From the NCBI GenBank assembly GCA_030278955.1, contig JAOANR010000001.1:41008890-41072889 (forward strand): 64,000 nucleotides of DNA, given 5' to 3'. Source of the DNA: Hygrophila difformis (taxonomy: Eukaryota; Streptophyta; Magnoliopsida; Lamiales; Acanthaceae). This document shows, piece by piece, positions 10,793 through 21,379 of this stretch (positions within the stretch are counted from its first letter, which is position 1; each line of letters begins with the position of its first letter). The notes beneath the pieces are model-generated. The model searched no databases and was not told the origin of the DNA. It worked only from the letters and a program-made list of their open reading frames with translations. The position numbers and the translations under genes were made by a program.

Positions 10793-11305
10793 GACAAACA
10801 TTGCAATCATCCAATAGAGAAAGAGAAAAAAAAACATGGGAAGAAGTGCCCAGGCTTATAGAATACATACAAGCAAGTACACACTTCACCCAAAAAATAA
10901 TTTTCCTTTAAATTTAACCCATCATTAAAGAAATAAATGCCCAGAATTATAGATACATTGAAAGGGAAGAGTTAGTGGCAAACCAACACTGCAATTAACC
11001 TGATACATGCGAGAGAGAGTCGTGTATACCCCTATTACATACAGTGGCACGTAGAAGGGACTGAATTAGACATGCGTAATTGAAGGAAACTGCATGAAAA
11101 CACAACATGTAATTGGATTAGACATGAATTACAATAAATCTATATATTTTAAAGTACCTATGAAAGGAGTTGCAGGCAATAAAATAAAAAAGAGGTTCTG
11201 AAAATGATAATGAGCAATGCAATGAGGCTCTTTAACTTCAATAAATATTAGACGATCATATCTGATGAAGTGGGTTACCTGCAATATGATAGATATCAGG
11301 AACAA
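10793..11305. other. Helitron spacer between helicase and captured exons
   Basis: AT-rich, no coding frame seen on either strand beyond short chance frames. A putative exon end and GT..AG-like sequences near 11285 could belong to the last RepHel exon. Confidence 0.4.
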
Positions 11306-13330
11306 TTAGTTTTTCACACCAGCTGCTTGTAAAAGTTCTTGATAAACAATATTTCGGGTCCATTCCACAAAAAGATTTCCTTGTGCGATGATTTGATCAG
11401 GCGGAAGAATTGTTATGTATAATGTATCAAATGAGCGTGCACAAGACAAAGCTACATATAATTGCCCATGCATGAAAATAGGTTCTTTAATGAATACACC
11501 GACATGTTGTAGTGTTTGGCCTTGTGATTTATTTATAGTCATAGCGAAGCACAATTTCACTGGGAATTGAATTCGAGTGAATTCAATAGATGTTTTATTC
11601 GTTTCTTTTGGTATAAGGGGTATTCTAGGTATGAAACACGTTGTGCCAGAACATGGGCCAGTAATGATCTCAGCTTCAAGAAGATTATTTGACATGTGCT
11701 TACAGATAAGTCTGGTTCCATTTGATAGGCCGTTTGATGGGGATAGATTTCGTAACAACATGATCGGGACACCTTTCTTTAAGGTAAGGATATGAGGTGG
11801 CATTCCATTAGGAGTTATCGTACTAAGCAAATCTTCATAATGAGCTTGTTGAGATGGATCTTTAGTTTATTCCTTGAAATAGATGTCATTATCTCATCAG
11901 GGATTTGATCTAAGATAACAGCATTAAATGTGATCAACAATTTCGTTTGTAGTTGTAAGAATAGATCGCGATACAAAGGCCTCATTAGAAGGGAATTGGA
12001 GTATATGAGGGGGATATATTTTTTCAATTAATGCTCGAATGTTATCATCCTGAAATGGAATTAAATTATTACGAGGAATCTGGACTTCACCATCAGCTGA
12101 GTTTAGGCATGTATTGTTCCCTATACAATCAAGAAATGTTGCAAAAGCAGGGTCATTTTGCGCGCGCATATTTTTTTTGAGATGAAATTTTTGAGCAGCC
12201 CGAAACAAATTTGACGAGAGAACGCTGGCCTCAATGTAAATGTCTTTCGTAGCGTTCGGTATGACTGGGGTGATCTGTCTAAAATCACCACCAAATATGA
12301 TAACTTTTCCACCAAAAGGCTCTACAACATCGGTGATATCTCTTAAAGTATAGTCCAATGCCTCAATAAGCTCCTTCCGTGACATAGAAATTTCATCCCA
12401 AATAATCAATGAAATTTCTCTCAAATGTGTTGCTAGGTTTGATTGTTTTGATATGCTACATGATTTATGTTCGAGTATATCTAATGGTAATTTAAACTTT
12501 GAATGTGCTGTTTGTCCGTTTGGTAGCAAAGAAGCTGCAACGCCAGATGATGCTACAACAGCTAAAATTAAATTCGATCTATGGGCATAACCGAGAATAG
12601 TATTATACAAATATGTTTTCCCGGTGCCAGCTGGGCCATCAATGAAACATACAAAAGGCAATCGTTTTTTTAACTTTTCTGCAACAATTTGAAAAATTTG
12701 ATATTGCTCATCATTCAAAGTGTTTGGTAATGGGAGGGTATCATATAACGAAGAATGTGTGAAAGGAGCATATTCGAAAATATTCTCATTTGTATTTGAT
12801 ATTGGATCATTATTTACTATAATGTCAAAGTCTGCTAAAGTGTTTCCAGTTGCAGAAAGATGTCTATTAACATTCATAGCAGCCTGCACTTCAATATATG
12901 TGTCACCAGCATTAGTAGTAGATGATACATTAGTAGTACAAAATTCATAGAATTGATTCCATAGATTTTGAGGTTCAGAAGGACTACAAAACATGAGGAG
13001 TGTTGCAAAGAGTTGGGAGAATGAATTTGGAAGCTGGAACTGTGAAGCTTCAGTTAGGCAATCAATGATTGCTGTGTCACTTTCTAGCAGGCCAAGGCCA
13101 CACATGCAGCTCGAAAACTTTCACATAGCACACCATTAACAGTTGCAATGTCATCAAATGATGTTGGACCCCGACGGTTTTGTAAAAGGATTCGGAGATA
13201 ATATCTTTCATTTTCATTTGGGCGTGCAGTGACAATACGTCCTACTACAATTCCTTGTTTTCTTTTATACCATTCTTTGTTTCTTGAATCCCATACGAAA
13301 TATTCTGGAAAATCTTTGTATAAAAGGTTT
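11306..13330 (-). pseudogene. Helitron RepHel: PIF1-type helicase domain
   Basis: This is the C-terminal part of the Helitron transposase, a superfamily 1B helicase that unwinds DNA during rolling-circle transposition in the nucleus. Motifs in order: FIDGPAGTGKTYLYN (Walker A), GVAASLLPNGQTAHS, LIIWDEISMSRKELIEALD (Walker B), VIIFGGDFRQITPVI, then FAMTINKSQGQTLQHVG and GQLYVALSCARS near the end. The start of the domain (about 13330-13100) contains RRGPTSFDDIATVNG. At least two frameshifts break it: one near 13085, where one G appears lost in a TTGG run, and one near 11925-11830, where the frame switches before SPSNGLSNGTRLI. The stop is at about 11306. Length and motif content are near complete, so decay is moderate. 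Confidence 0.9.
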
Positions 13331-13344
13331 TGTCTTTGGCAAAA

Positions 13345-14680
13345 CTATCATCCCTATTCACGCGGAAAAAAATCTGTAAGTATGGTACGTTGTGCTTGAC
13401 TGTTTTCTACTATACTTTCAATAGAAGCAGTTGTACAGAAAGTCGTGTACTGGTAATTTGGCAAGTGCAGTTGAAGTGATATAACAGCAGGGCGCATTTC
13501 ATTCATGAGGAACCGAAAAATACGCCAGGATGCCTCAGGGGAGGCAACCCAACGACCAGTTTGGAATGCAGTAATTTCATCAATTTGTTCAGATTGCTCA
13601 GACCCACGCACAGAAAAAGCAATACGATCATGACCTTTGTACACATATTTATACAAATATTTGACTAATTTAATTGAAGAACAAATTTCAACATTTATAT
13701 GGCAATCAAATTTTGACAGCAAGTATGGGTTATAAGGCACAATCCATCTATTGTCCAATAATCGATTGCGTGAAAACACAACTAACCTATCATTTCGCCT
13801 ACGATATAATGGATATCCATTAGAGGCATGTGTTGTAAGATCATTAAATTCTTTAGGGTAATGGTTTTTACATTTTCCATCCCGCATACAAACATTGCTT
13901 GGATTGTCTGTTCCACAGGGGCCATGAAGCATATGTTTGGTAACTAATTCATGTAGATATTTTTGTGAAGTAGGATTGGGAAGTTCAGCAGAAATGAAAT
14001 CATCATATTGTGAAGGATCGTCCATTTTATCTTCAGGATGCATGATCAATAATATGTGAGCATGTGGCAAGCCTCTTTTCTGGAATTCAACGACATACGA
14101 GTAAGCACAAACATGGCCCAATACATGTTCTTTGAACAGTTCATTTTGAAGCTCTTGAAGTTTCACACGAAAGATGCAGGAAGTGAGGTCAGGCCGGTTA
14201 GTGCAATTCTCATTTTGAGAAAGATGTTGTGTAATTTCAGGCCATTGGGGATTACATGTCACTGTAATGAAGAAGTCAGGTTTCCCGAATTTTTGAACAA
14301 GAGCCATCGAATCCATATAACGACGGTGCATATCACGAGGACCACCAATGAAAGAAGAGGGTAGCACAATTGGTTTTCCAATTTGATTAAGATCATCTAT
14401 TCCTTGTAGATTGAAAGCATCTTGAATTCCTTGCATGGTCTCAATTCTTTGGATTTTTTGGTTTTGTTCTGATCTATAAAAGTCAAGGCGTTGCGTTTCT
14501 ATTTTGATATATTGGTCAACAATATATTGTTGTAATAAACGCCCAGTGTTTAGCAGGATGGCTGGCACTGATGGGCGTATCTGTAGCCGGTATGCATAAT
14601 ACTCACGAATTGAGACATGGCTTTTATCCATGCGTCTTTGTTTTTTCTGGAGCGCTGGAGGAAAGGTTAAATGAATGGTA
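13345..14680 (-). pseudogene. Helitron RepHel: HUH/Y2 Rep nuclease domain
   Basis: The Rep endonuclease nicks and joins single-stranded DNA at Helitron ends. Visible motifs: FFITVTCNPQWPEI (motif 1), GLPHAHILLIM (the H-x-H metal site) and LVKYLYKYVYKGHDR (two tyrosines four apart plus lysine, the Y2 site). CMRDGKCKNHYPKEF is a further family landmark. The block starts after a short intron: donor GAAC/GTATGC near 14744 and acceptor CCTCCAG near 14662, after which the exon reads RSRKKQRRMDKSHVSIREYYAYR. About 440 codons are open until about 13354, where a run of T causes a frameshift. The catalytic residues are all present, so inactivation comes from lesions elsewhere. Confidence 0.9.
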
Positions 14681-14744
14681 TTAAAGCAATAATAGAAATT
14701 ATTCAAAGATAATAAAGTGGAGGAGTTTAAAGAGCATACGTTCT

Positions 14745-15676
14745 TCCCGTATGTTCAGAGTTGGTTCATGTAGGCTGGCAAAAAGATTTTCAGCCGTTGC
14801 AGTAGCAGCGTGAGCAGCCACACAACGTTTTCGCTTAATGATGTCTGGTTGCCAACCTGGCTGGCCATATGGATGGATGAAAGGGTATTGAACAGCATCA
14901 TATGCGAAAGAGTAATAGGACACTTTTTTCGGAGGGCCATGGAATGGGTAAACTTGTATATTGCGAACTAAATCAGCATCAGTGGATTGTCAATCTTGCC
15001 ATATAGCAGAGATGTCATCAACTGTTGGAAGCTTATACACTCGTTTGTCTAATCGGGTAGCTGTTTTTAAGAAGATTTTGTATTCATTAAGGCATGGAAT
15101 TTGATGGAGCTGTCTAAAAAATCTTGCATAAGGATTTGATTCTGTAATATTTATTAACAAAGCAAGGAGATCCTTGTTTAGCTTTGGATTGTCATGCATT
15201 CTTCTGCCAAGTTCAATGCCAGCATCATGAAAATAAAGTTGAAGATTTTTTGGTGTAGCAGACGAGGAGAATAAGGAATTAATGAAGTGGTGCATCATTC
15301 CATTCACGCGGAATACATACACATTTTGTTCATTTCGTTGCAGGTTGACATCATATTTTACGCCCAAAGTTGAGAAAGAGAAAGAGTTGTTATATGTACG
15401 TATATATGTGAGAAAATGATCAGACAAAGCATGTCTGCCTAGGAAAAGCTCTTCAAGAATAGGATGTGTCTATAATGGATCTAAATAGAAAGTTCCAAAT
15501 GCACAACAAAATCCTTTTGACTCACCATTGAAAAGTAACGCACCACATTGATTGCAAACGGTAGGCGCAGGAGGTGCCCAAGGCGAATCCAAAATTATTT
15601 TTCTACGTACCTGTGGGGGTTGTGAAGTACACCGGCCACGAGCCCTTCGTAACTGCCTGGTTCTCGATTGTTCACA
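14745..15676 (-). pseudogene. Helitron RepHel: zinc finger and N-terminal region
   Basis: One continuous minus-strand frame broken by two in-frame stops, TAG at 15470-15472 and TGA at 14990-14992. The first part has a Helitron-type zinc finger (CNQCGALLFNGE then GFCC). Next come ILEELFLGRHALSDHFL, YFHDAGIELGRRMHDNP and YKIFLKTATRLDKRVYKLP; after the second stop, VYPFHGPPKKVSYYS and FIHPYGQPGWQPDI. All three pieces are in the same frame. The exon begins beyond the solo LTR, at 18719, so the LTR lies inside an exon. Confidence 0.85.
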
Positions 15677-18600
15677 GCTGGTGTAACACCCCGGATTTGA
15701 TAACCCAGGCCGAGGTGTCACCGCCGCACCTCCCTAGCAAGACACGGTTTCTCCGAGCTTACTAAAGAGATGCAAGGCTATAGGTGTTGGAAAAAGTTTT
15801 AAAAGCAAGTCCGGAATTACTTAAAAATAATAGTGTATCATCATCCATACATGAATAAGAATAATATGTTGCAGCGGAAATTTAAATACAGGGCCGACAT
15901 GGCCAAAACTCGGGTTAACAAGCCCGTATGCAAGTCATGTAGAACAAATAATTAAATACCCAAAGTGATCCCCGATGCATGATCATGCTCCGTACTCTGT
16001 AATGGAAAAATGAACAACGGGTTTTATCAGTATATAAAATACTGAGTAAGTTAAGCCCTAACAAAACAATTTAAGGGGGTGACATGTGTTTAAATCCAAA
16101 GATTCACTTGTCATGCATTACTTTAAAAATCCAGATTTTATTCGCAGCGGAAAACATGTTTAATTTATTCAAGATGACAATGCATAATTTAAAAGACTAA
16201 ATTTTAAAGGCGGAATTTAAAGGCATAATTTAATGACGTAATTTAAATGCGTAATTTAAAAACATGATACAAAAGATTTAAGCGTAATCAACACTCACAC
16301 AAGTCTTTTATATTTTATCCCGCAACTAAGAAGAGGACACCACACAAGAGAGATCACTAACGAGGCAATCTCAAAAATCATAATCAGTTAGCCGGTGAAC
16401 CGGCGGCCGCAGCCATATCAGTATTGACTGCCGTTTTGGCTAGCCATGTATCTCGATTGCCATTTCGGCAAGCCGTGTGTATCTACTGTCAATTTGACAG
16501 GCATGTATATCAACTGTCGTTTGACAGGCCTTTCAAACGGTTTCACTACCACTCGGGCAGGCCGTGTATTTCCCACTGCCGATTTGGCAGGCCATGTGCA
16601 CAACTGCCGTTTTGGCATAGTAAGGAGACCACTAACGAGGCAGTCTCAAAAGATAGTAGGACCACTAACGAGGCAGTCCAAATAAAGGGAGACCACTAAC
16701 GAGGCAGTCTCAAAAGATAGTATGAAGATCGGCTCAGCCTAGTGAACGGGATTTTTCGAAAGTTCGTATTTCAAAGTTATCAAATGATCGATATCGCGTT
16801 TTCATAGTTCGAGTTTTCTCAAGTTCGAAAAATCCTATTCGAGGCAGTTTACTCCTTTCTTAATTTAAAATTCGTCCTTTCTCCAAAAATTCTGAAATTT
16901 TTACAGTAATTCAAAAACACACACACGAACAACTTTCATGTTTTAAGTTTTTGGAAATAAGGTTCCGAAGTGAGTTGAAATTTGAGTTTATTGCAAAGAA
17001 TAATTTATGTCTTGAAAACTGTTTTCGTCACAGGTTCGTGTAACGCCGATTAAAAATTCATTTCAAAACCAATCGATGTGAAATTTTTACAGTAACTACA
17101 CGACACATTAAGGAACAACTTTCATGTTTTAAGTTTTTGGAAGTAATGAATTCTTGGTACTCAAAAATCGTGTGCAACTCACTGCATACTCATGGCCCTT
17201 AAAACGAATTCAAAACAGTTCTAAAAACTTGGCCGATTGACATATCAAATGAACACCAAAATTCGTGAAATTTTGTAGGCATAATCTAGACACAATTATC
17301 TACAACTTTCGTTTAGAAATGCAAAGTTAAATCATTCGAAAAATGGGTGAAAAACATGCATCAAGTTGAATGAAGGAATCTGTCACAGATTTAAATCGTT
17401 CGGTGTGAAACAGAAAGTTCATGGCGAAAATTGGGATAGCAAAACTTAATGTCAATGGCTGAAATTTGGACACAAGATAGATAAAGGTGTTAGGAACAAC
17501 TTTTATGTTGAAAAGTTTTCGGTTTGAATTCCCGAAGGTCGAGTTTTTGGCGAGTCTTTAAGATTGGACGAAAATAGGGTTTTTGAAAACCGATTTTTGT
17601 TACAAGCCTATATCTCGAGATTTAAACAACAAACAACCACGAAAATTTGTGAGTAAGGTGTTAACTTACATAGAATGAGGATGGGGTCGCTGAAAAGGGT
17701 TCCCGGAGATCCTAGGGTCGCGACGAACGGCCAACTTCTCCGATCGCTTTTCGTTCGTTTTCCGGCGTGAAATCGTAGTAAAGGAAACGGGTTAGATTTT
17801 GAGTTTCTAAGTGTTATGGACGAACTAAAACATTAATCTATGGCTTACCAAAGGTCTAGGAAGCAGAGGCCTCGTCCCGTTTGCCTCGTCGTCGCCGGAA
17901 TACTCGCCCGAAAGTGGTCTCGGAGGGATTTTGGCTTGGAGAGGAGAATTTGAGAGGGTGAGGCTTTTGTTTTCTGTCCAAATGAGAATGAGGGCGCCCC
18001 AATCCGCCCTTAAGCCTTCCCTAAAGGCTGTGATCCGGTTGCCCTCGATAGGGATTGGATTTTTGGCAAGAAAATCGCCATGGAAGGAAAGTTTACACCT
18101 CCTGCACCTCTGGCGCGCTGGTGACGCGCACATAGGCATTTGTCCGCGCGGAGCACGCGTGGTCTGCCCTGGAGTCGCGACTCCTCCGTCCGCGCGGTGG
18201 CCGCGCGGCGGCGCGCGGAGGGCGCGGGCCGGCCGGACCGGCCGGTTCGGCGGTCCGCGTGGTCCGTCGGGTCTTTTCTTCTTTTCTCGATCGGGTTTCT
18301 ATCCCCTACGTTTCCGGTTCGACTTTTCGGGTCATTTCTGGGGTTACGATTCCTTTCTAAATTTTATTTTGACTCCAATGAATTTCATATTCGAAACCTT
18401 GAATCCGTCGAGTTTGAATTCATCGTCTTTCGACTCCCGTGTAGTAATTTATCTGATTAAATTACTTCCGACTTCACGGGTTTTTGGAATTAAAATTTTT
18501 TTCCTTCTTGAACTTAATTCCAATTCTTTTAACTCGATTCATGGAATTTCTCCGGCTTCCTTTCCCTCTTTTATTCCATTTTGAGTTTTTGAATCTATCG

Positions 18601-18697
18601 GCGTTTCATTTCCGAGCAATAATTTATTGTAATAAATTATTTTCTTTTCGGAAATAAATTTTTATTTTGCTGTAAAAATCCCGGGTATTACAGCTGG
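15677..18697 (-). mobile_element. Solo LTR inserted in a Helitron exon, with TSD
   Basis: The LTR spans 15682-18692 (3011 bp). On the plus strand it starts TGTAACACCCCGG and ends GGGTATTACA, the inverse of the TGTAATACC...GTGTTACA order, so it is minus-oriented. The 5-bp direct repeat GCTGG is at 15677-15681 and 18693-18697. There is no internal region. It carries a subfamily-specific minisatellite with TGCCGTTTTGGC-like units (16424-16620), a repeated GACCACTAACGAGGCAGT motif (16626-16722) and a strongly GC-rich palindromic block (18121-18260). Confidence 0.92.
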
Positions 18698-19201
18698 GTT
18701 CGCATGCGGCAACATGGTCCTGATAGCATAGATTTACGAATAGAGAAAATCATAAGTAAAGAAGACTTAATGGCAGGAAAAGAACAAGCCATTTGAAAGT
18801 TTCACTTGATCGCGAAACAATACATTATAAACAATAGACCATAAACAATACAAGGAGGGCCAAACAATTACGGGTAAGGGTTCACTTGATAGGCAAAAAA
18901 ATGCAACTTAGAGACATACCTGGTCTGTTGCACTATCTTCACCTGCCCGACTTGATAGTTCGGCCACTTGCATTGCAGGCCGTTTCAAGGCGCGTCGCCG
19001 GGATGCTCGAGTTGCACAATTGCTCACAGGCTGGCCAGAATTGCTGGATTGTCCAGGGGCCACTCCTTGCAAGGAACGGTTGGTACAATAGAGGTAAAAT
19101 GGAGCATGTGTTTGAAGGAAAAGGGAAAAGGGGCTGGCAGGTACCTGTGTCCGCAGACGCTCTAAAAAGGGCAGGACGGGTCCGGCACTTTGTTCAGCCA
19201 T
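18693..19201 (-). pseudogene. Helitron RepHel: first exons
   Basis: On the minus strand an ATG at 19199-19201 opens a frame (MAEQSAGPVLPFLERL) running to a GT donor at 18920 (GACCAG/GTATGT). The tail is rich in Arg/Ala/Ser (RASRRRALKRPAM), typical of the basic N-terminus of RepHel. After an intron, an AG acceptor at 18720 starts the next exon (DHVAACEPS), which joins in phase and is then split by the solo LTR, resuming at 15676. A second short intron may lie inside the first block (CACAG/GTACCT). Homology of this N-terminus is weak, so the call rests on phase and position. Confidence 0.6.
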
Positions 19202-21369
19202 GCTAGGGAAAAAAGGGGAAAAACTCCAAGAGATTAGTAAGGAATGGAAAAGGGACAGAGTTCTAGCAATTCACAGACAAACTTCAACCAAACACAAAAT
19301 TAATACTATTAAACAAGAGAAATGATGCTATAAAGTGAAACTGATATTTTTCAACACAGAAGTAAAGCAAGAAAAAAACTTCAAGGGAAAAGGGACAGAG
19401 TGCTACATTAGAGCAACAAAATAAAAAATGAGGCTTGGAGGAAATTCACAGATTTTGTAACATCCATGATATTCTCAAACAAGACAAGCTGCTCTATCCC
19501 AAACTATGAATTTAACAATTCCACCATCAGTAGCTAAAAACAAAGTTTCTGTAAGATGTCACAAATAATGTCCCACGGCTCTTCCTCACAACTTGTAATT
19601 ATATATAATTATTTCTTTAAGAATAACACAGTGATAAAAATGAAATACTCCTATTATTTATAGTATAAAGCCAGGAAGACCAAATGAGATGTACAAGCCA
19701 TACTCCAAGATTTCATATATTCTTGATTTCTCTAGCTTTAGGAAAGAAAACAAAAGCAACATGCATAGGAAATAGATCAAACATAACAGAGCAAACCAAT
19801 ATTCCTCGGCTACAACATTTTCCTGCAACCATTAGAAATATTGCAAAAAATATAGTATTGAATAGTGGAGAGAGAAATTCTTAATGCAAGTAGGAAATCT
19901 TAAACAGATATGGAAACCTTAATTCAAATGCAAATCAACTGCAATAGTGCTGAGGGAATTTCTTATCCAGATTTAAGACAAAATCTCGAACTGCAGAGTA
20001 TGGCCAAATATGGACGGCTGGCAGAAAAAATGTACAGAATAGAGCTATCACTATCAGAATTCAGAGCACATTTGGAACAACAGAACTGATTATCGTCTTG
20101 GAAAGAAAAACAAATTAAGATAGTCAAAAATGTTTCCAAATTCAACCAAATACTTTGTTATTTAAATTAATAATCTTTCAGACCCTTATCATTTTTTGTT
20201 TCAGTTGTCCAGACAAGTTTCCTAAGATAGCCATCAATAGCATTGAGTACAATCTCGAATTTTTTATTGAATAGACCAAAAGTTAAGATCGGAAGTTGAC
20301 CACAACTCAGTTACCACTTGTTATTCAGAGATGAAACATGATTTAACAACCATAGAACTGAAACACTGAACAAACTATTAATTTAACAATTCCACCATCA
20401 GTAGCTAAAAACAAAGTTTCTGTAAGATGTCACAAATAATGGCCCACGGCTCTTCCTCACAACTTGTAATTATATATAATTATTTCTTTAAGAATAACAC
20501 AGTGATAAAAATGAAATACTCCTATTATTTATAGTATAAAGCCAGGAAGACCAAATGAGATGTATAAGTCATACTCCAAGATTTGATATATTCTTGATTT
20601 CTCTAGCTTTAGAAAGAAAACAAAAGCAACATACATAGGAAATAGATCAAACATAACAGAGCAAACCAATATTCCTGGGCTACAGCATGTTCCTGCAACC
20701 ATTAGAAATATTCCAAGAAATCACAATAATTGGGTTAGCTTCACCAAACAATACCCATGGCCACAAATTTTAATTGAAAAAGCAGTCTAATTCTGACCAT
20801 CAAAATTCCCCATCCCATATAATTAAGTTCAGTCTTCCAGAAACACTTTGTATGTCATCAACAAAATCAAGCTCAAATTCAGAGAAACCAAATAGTAACT
20901 GTTCATTAGCAAAGTCAGGTAGTAACTGTGCATTAGCAGAACACACCATGATGAAGAAGAAATAACAGTGGTAGATTATTAACTAAACATAGATACCATG
21001 CCTACAGCATTCAACAAATAAAATCTGCAACGGAAACACTCACAAAATTCAGCCCTGAAAGTCCATATGAGAACAAAGTCATTACAGTTTTGTGAGCTAT
21101 ATAACCACCAAAGACAAACAACAAGTGATTTTACTTTGAAATCAGTGAAGCACAAGAAACAAATTGGTAAGGAAAAAATAGCAAAAATTACACCATTCAG
21201 AAAATTTTTCAGAATTCTCATCACTAAGAATGGAACCATCATTAAGAAATAGCAGCACCACTTTACTTCTTTCATTATGGAATCGAAGAACACAAAAAAA
21301 AATTCAGAAAAAGGGGAATGCTCGCAGCGGCATAATGTTGCAAAAACAATGAAGTCCCGAAAGTAGAGA
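19202..21369. other. Non-coding Helitron 5' leader
   Basis: AT-rich sequence between the first RepHel exon and the Helitron 5' end. Apart from the direct duplication listed separately, I see no conserved coding frame; the short frames here are low-complexity. Confidence 0.5.
19500..20712. repeat. 342-bp direct duplication within the Helitron leader
   Basis: 19500-19842 and 20371-20712 are the same sequence with scattered differences. Both run from CAAACTAT through AATTCCACCATCAGTAGC to CCTGCAACCATTAGAAATATT. The spacing of about 870 bp and the mismatches show an old internal duplication. Confidence 0.85.
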
Positions 21370-21370
21370 T
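21362..21370 (-). promoter_or_regulatory. Helitron 5' terminus
   Basis: Minus strand reads CCCAA then TCTCTACTT; TC directly after A is the Helitron insertion signature and TCTCTACT is the common plant 5' end. Only nine bases separate it from the next LTR at 21380. Confidence 0.65.
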
Positions 21371-21379
21371 TGGGTCACT

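Larger units (their letters stand above)
8434..21370 (-). mobile_element. Helitron (rolling-circle transposon), degraded, carrying captured host exons
   Basis: Minus-strand segments encode the Helitron-specific zinc finger, Rep nuclease and PIF1-type helicase. The 5' terminus fits: read on the minus strand, sequence starts TCTCTACT at 21370 right after a host A, the canonical Helitron TC start inserted next to A. The 3' CTRR end and its hairpin were not found; the left edge at 8434 is simply where the Tat LTR ends, so the terminus may be lost. Contents from 5' to 3' on the minus strand: non-coding leader with a 342-bp duplication (19500-20712), RepHel exons (19201 down to 11306), then exon-like pieces of captured genes (10.8-9.1 kb). 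A solo LTR (15682-18692) was inserted later. Confidence 0.78.

Noticed and set aside
17931..18584. 217-codon plus-strand frame in the solo LTR
   Set aside because: It lies in GC-rich U3 sequence antisense to the element, has no motif and is not kept in related LTRs.
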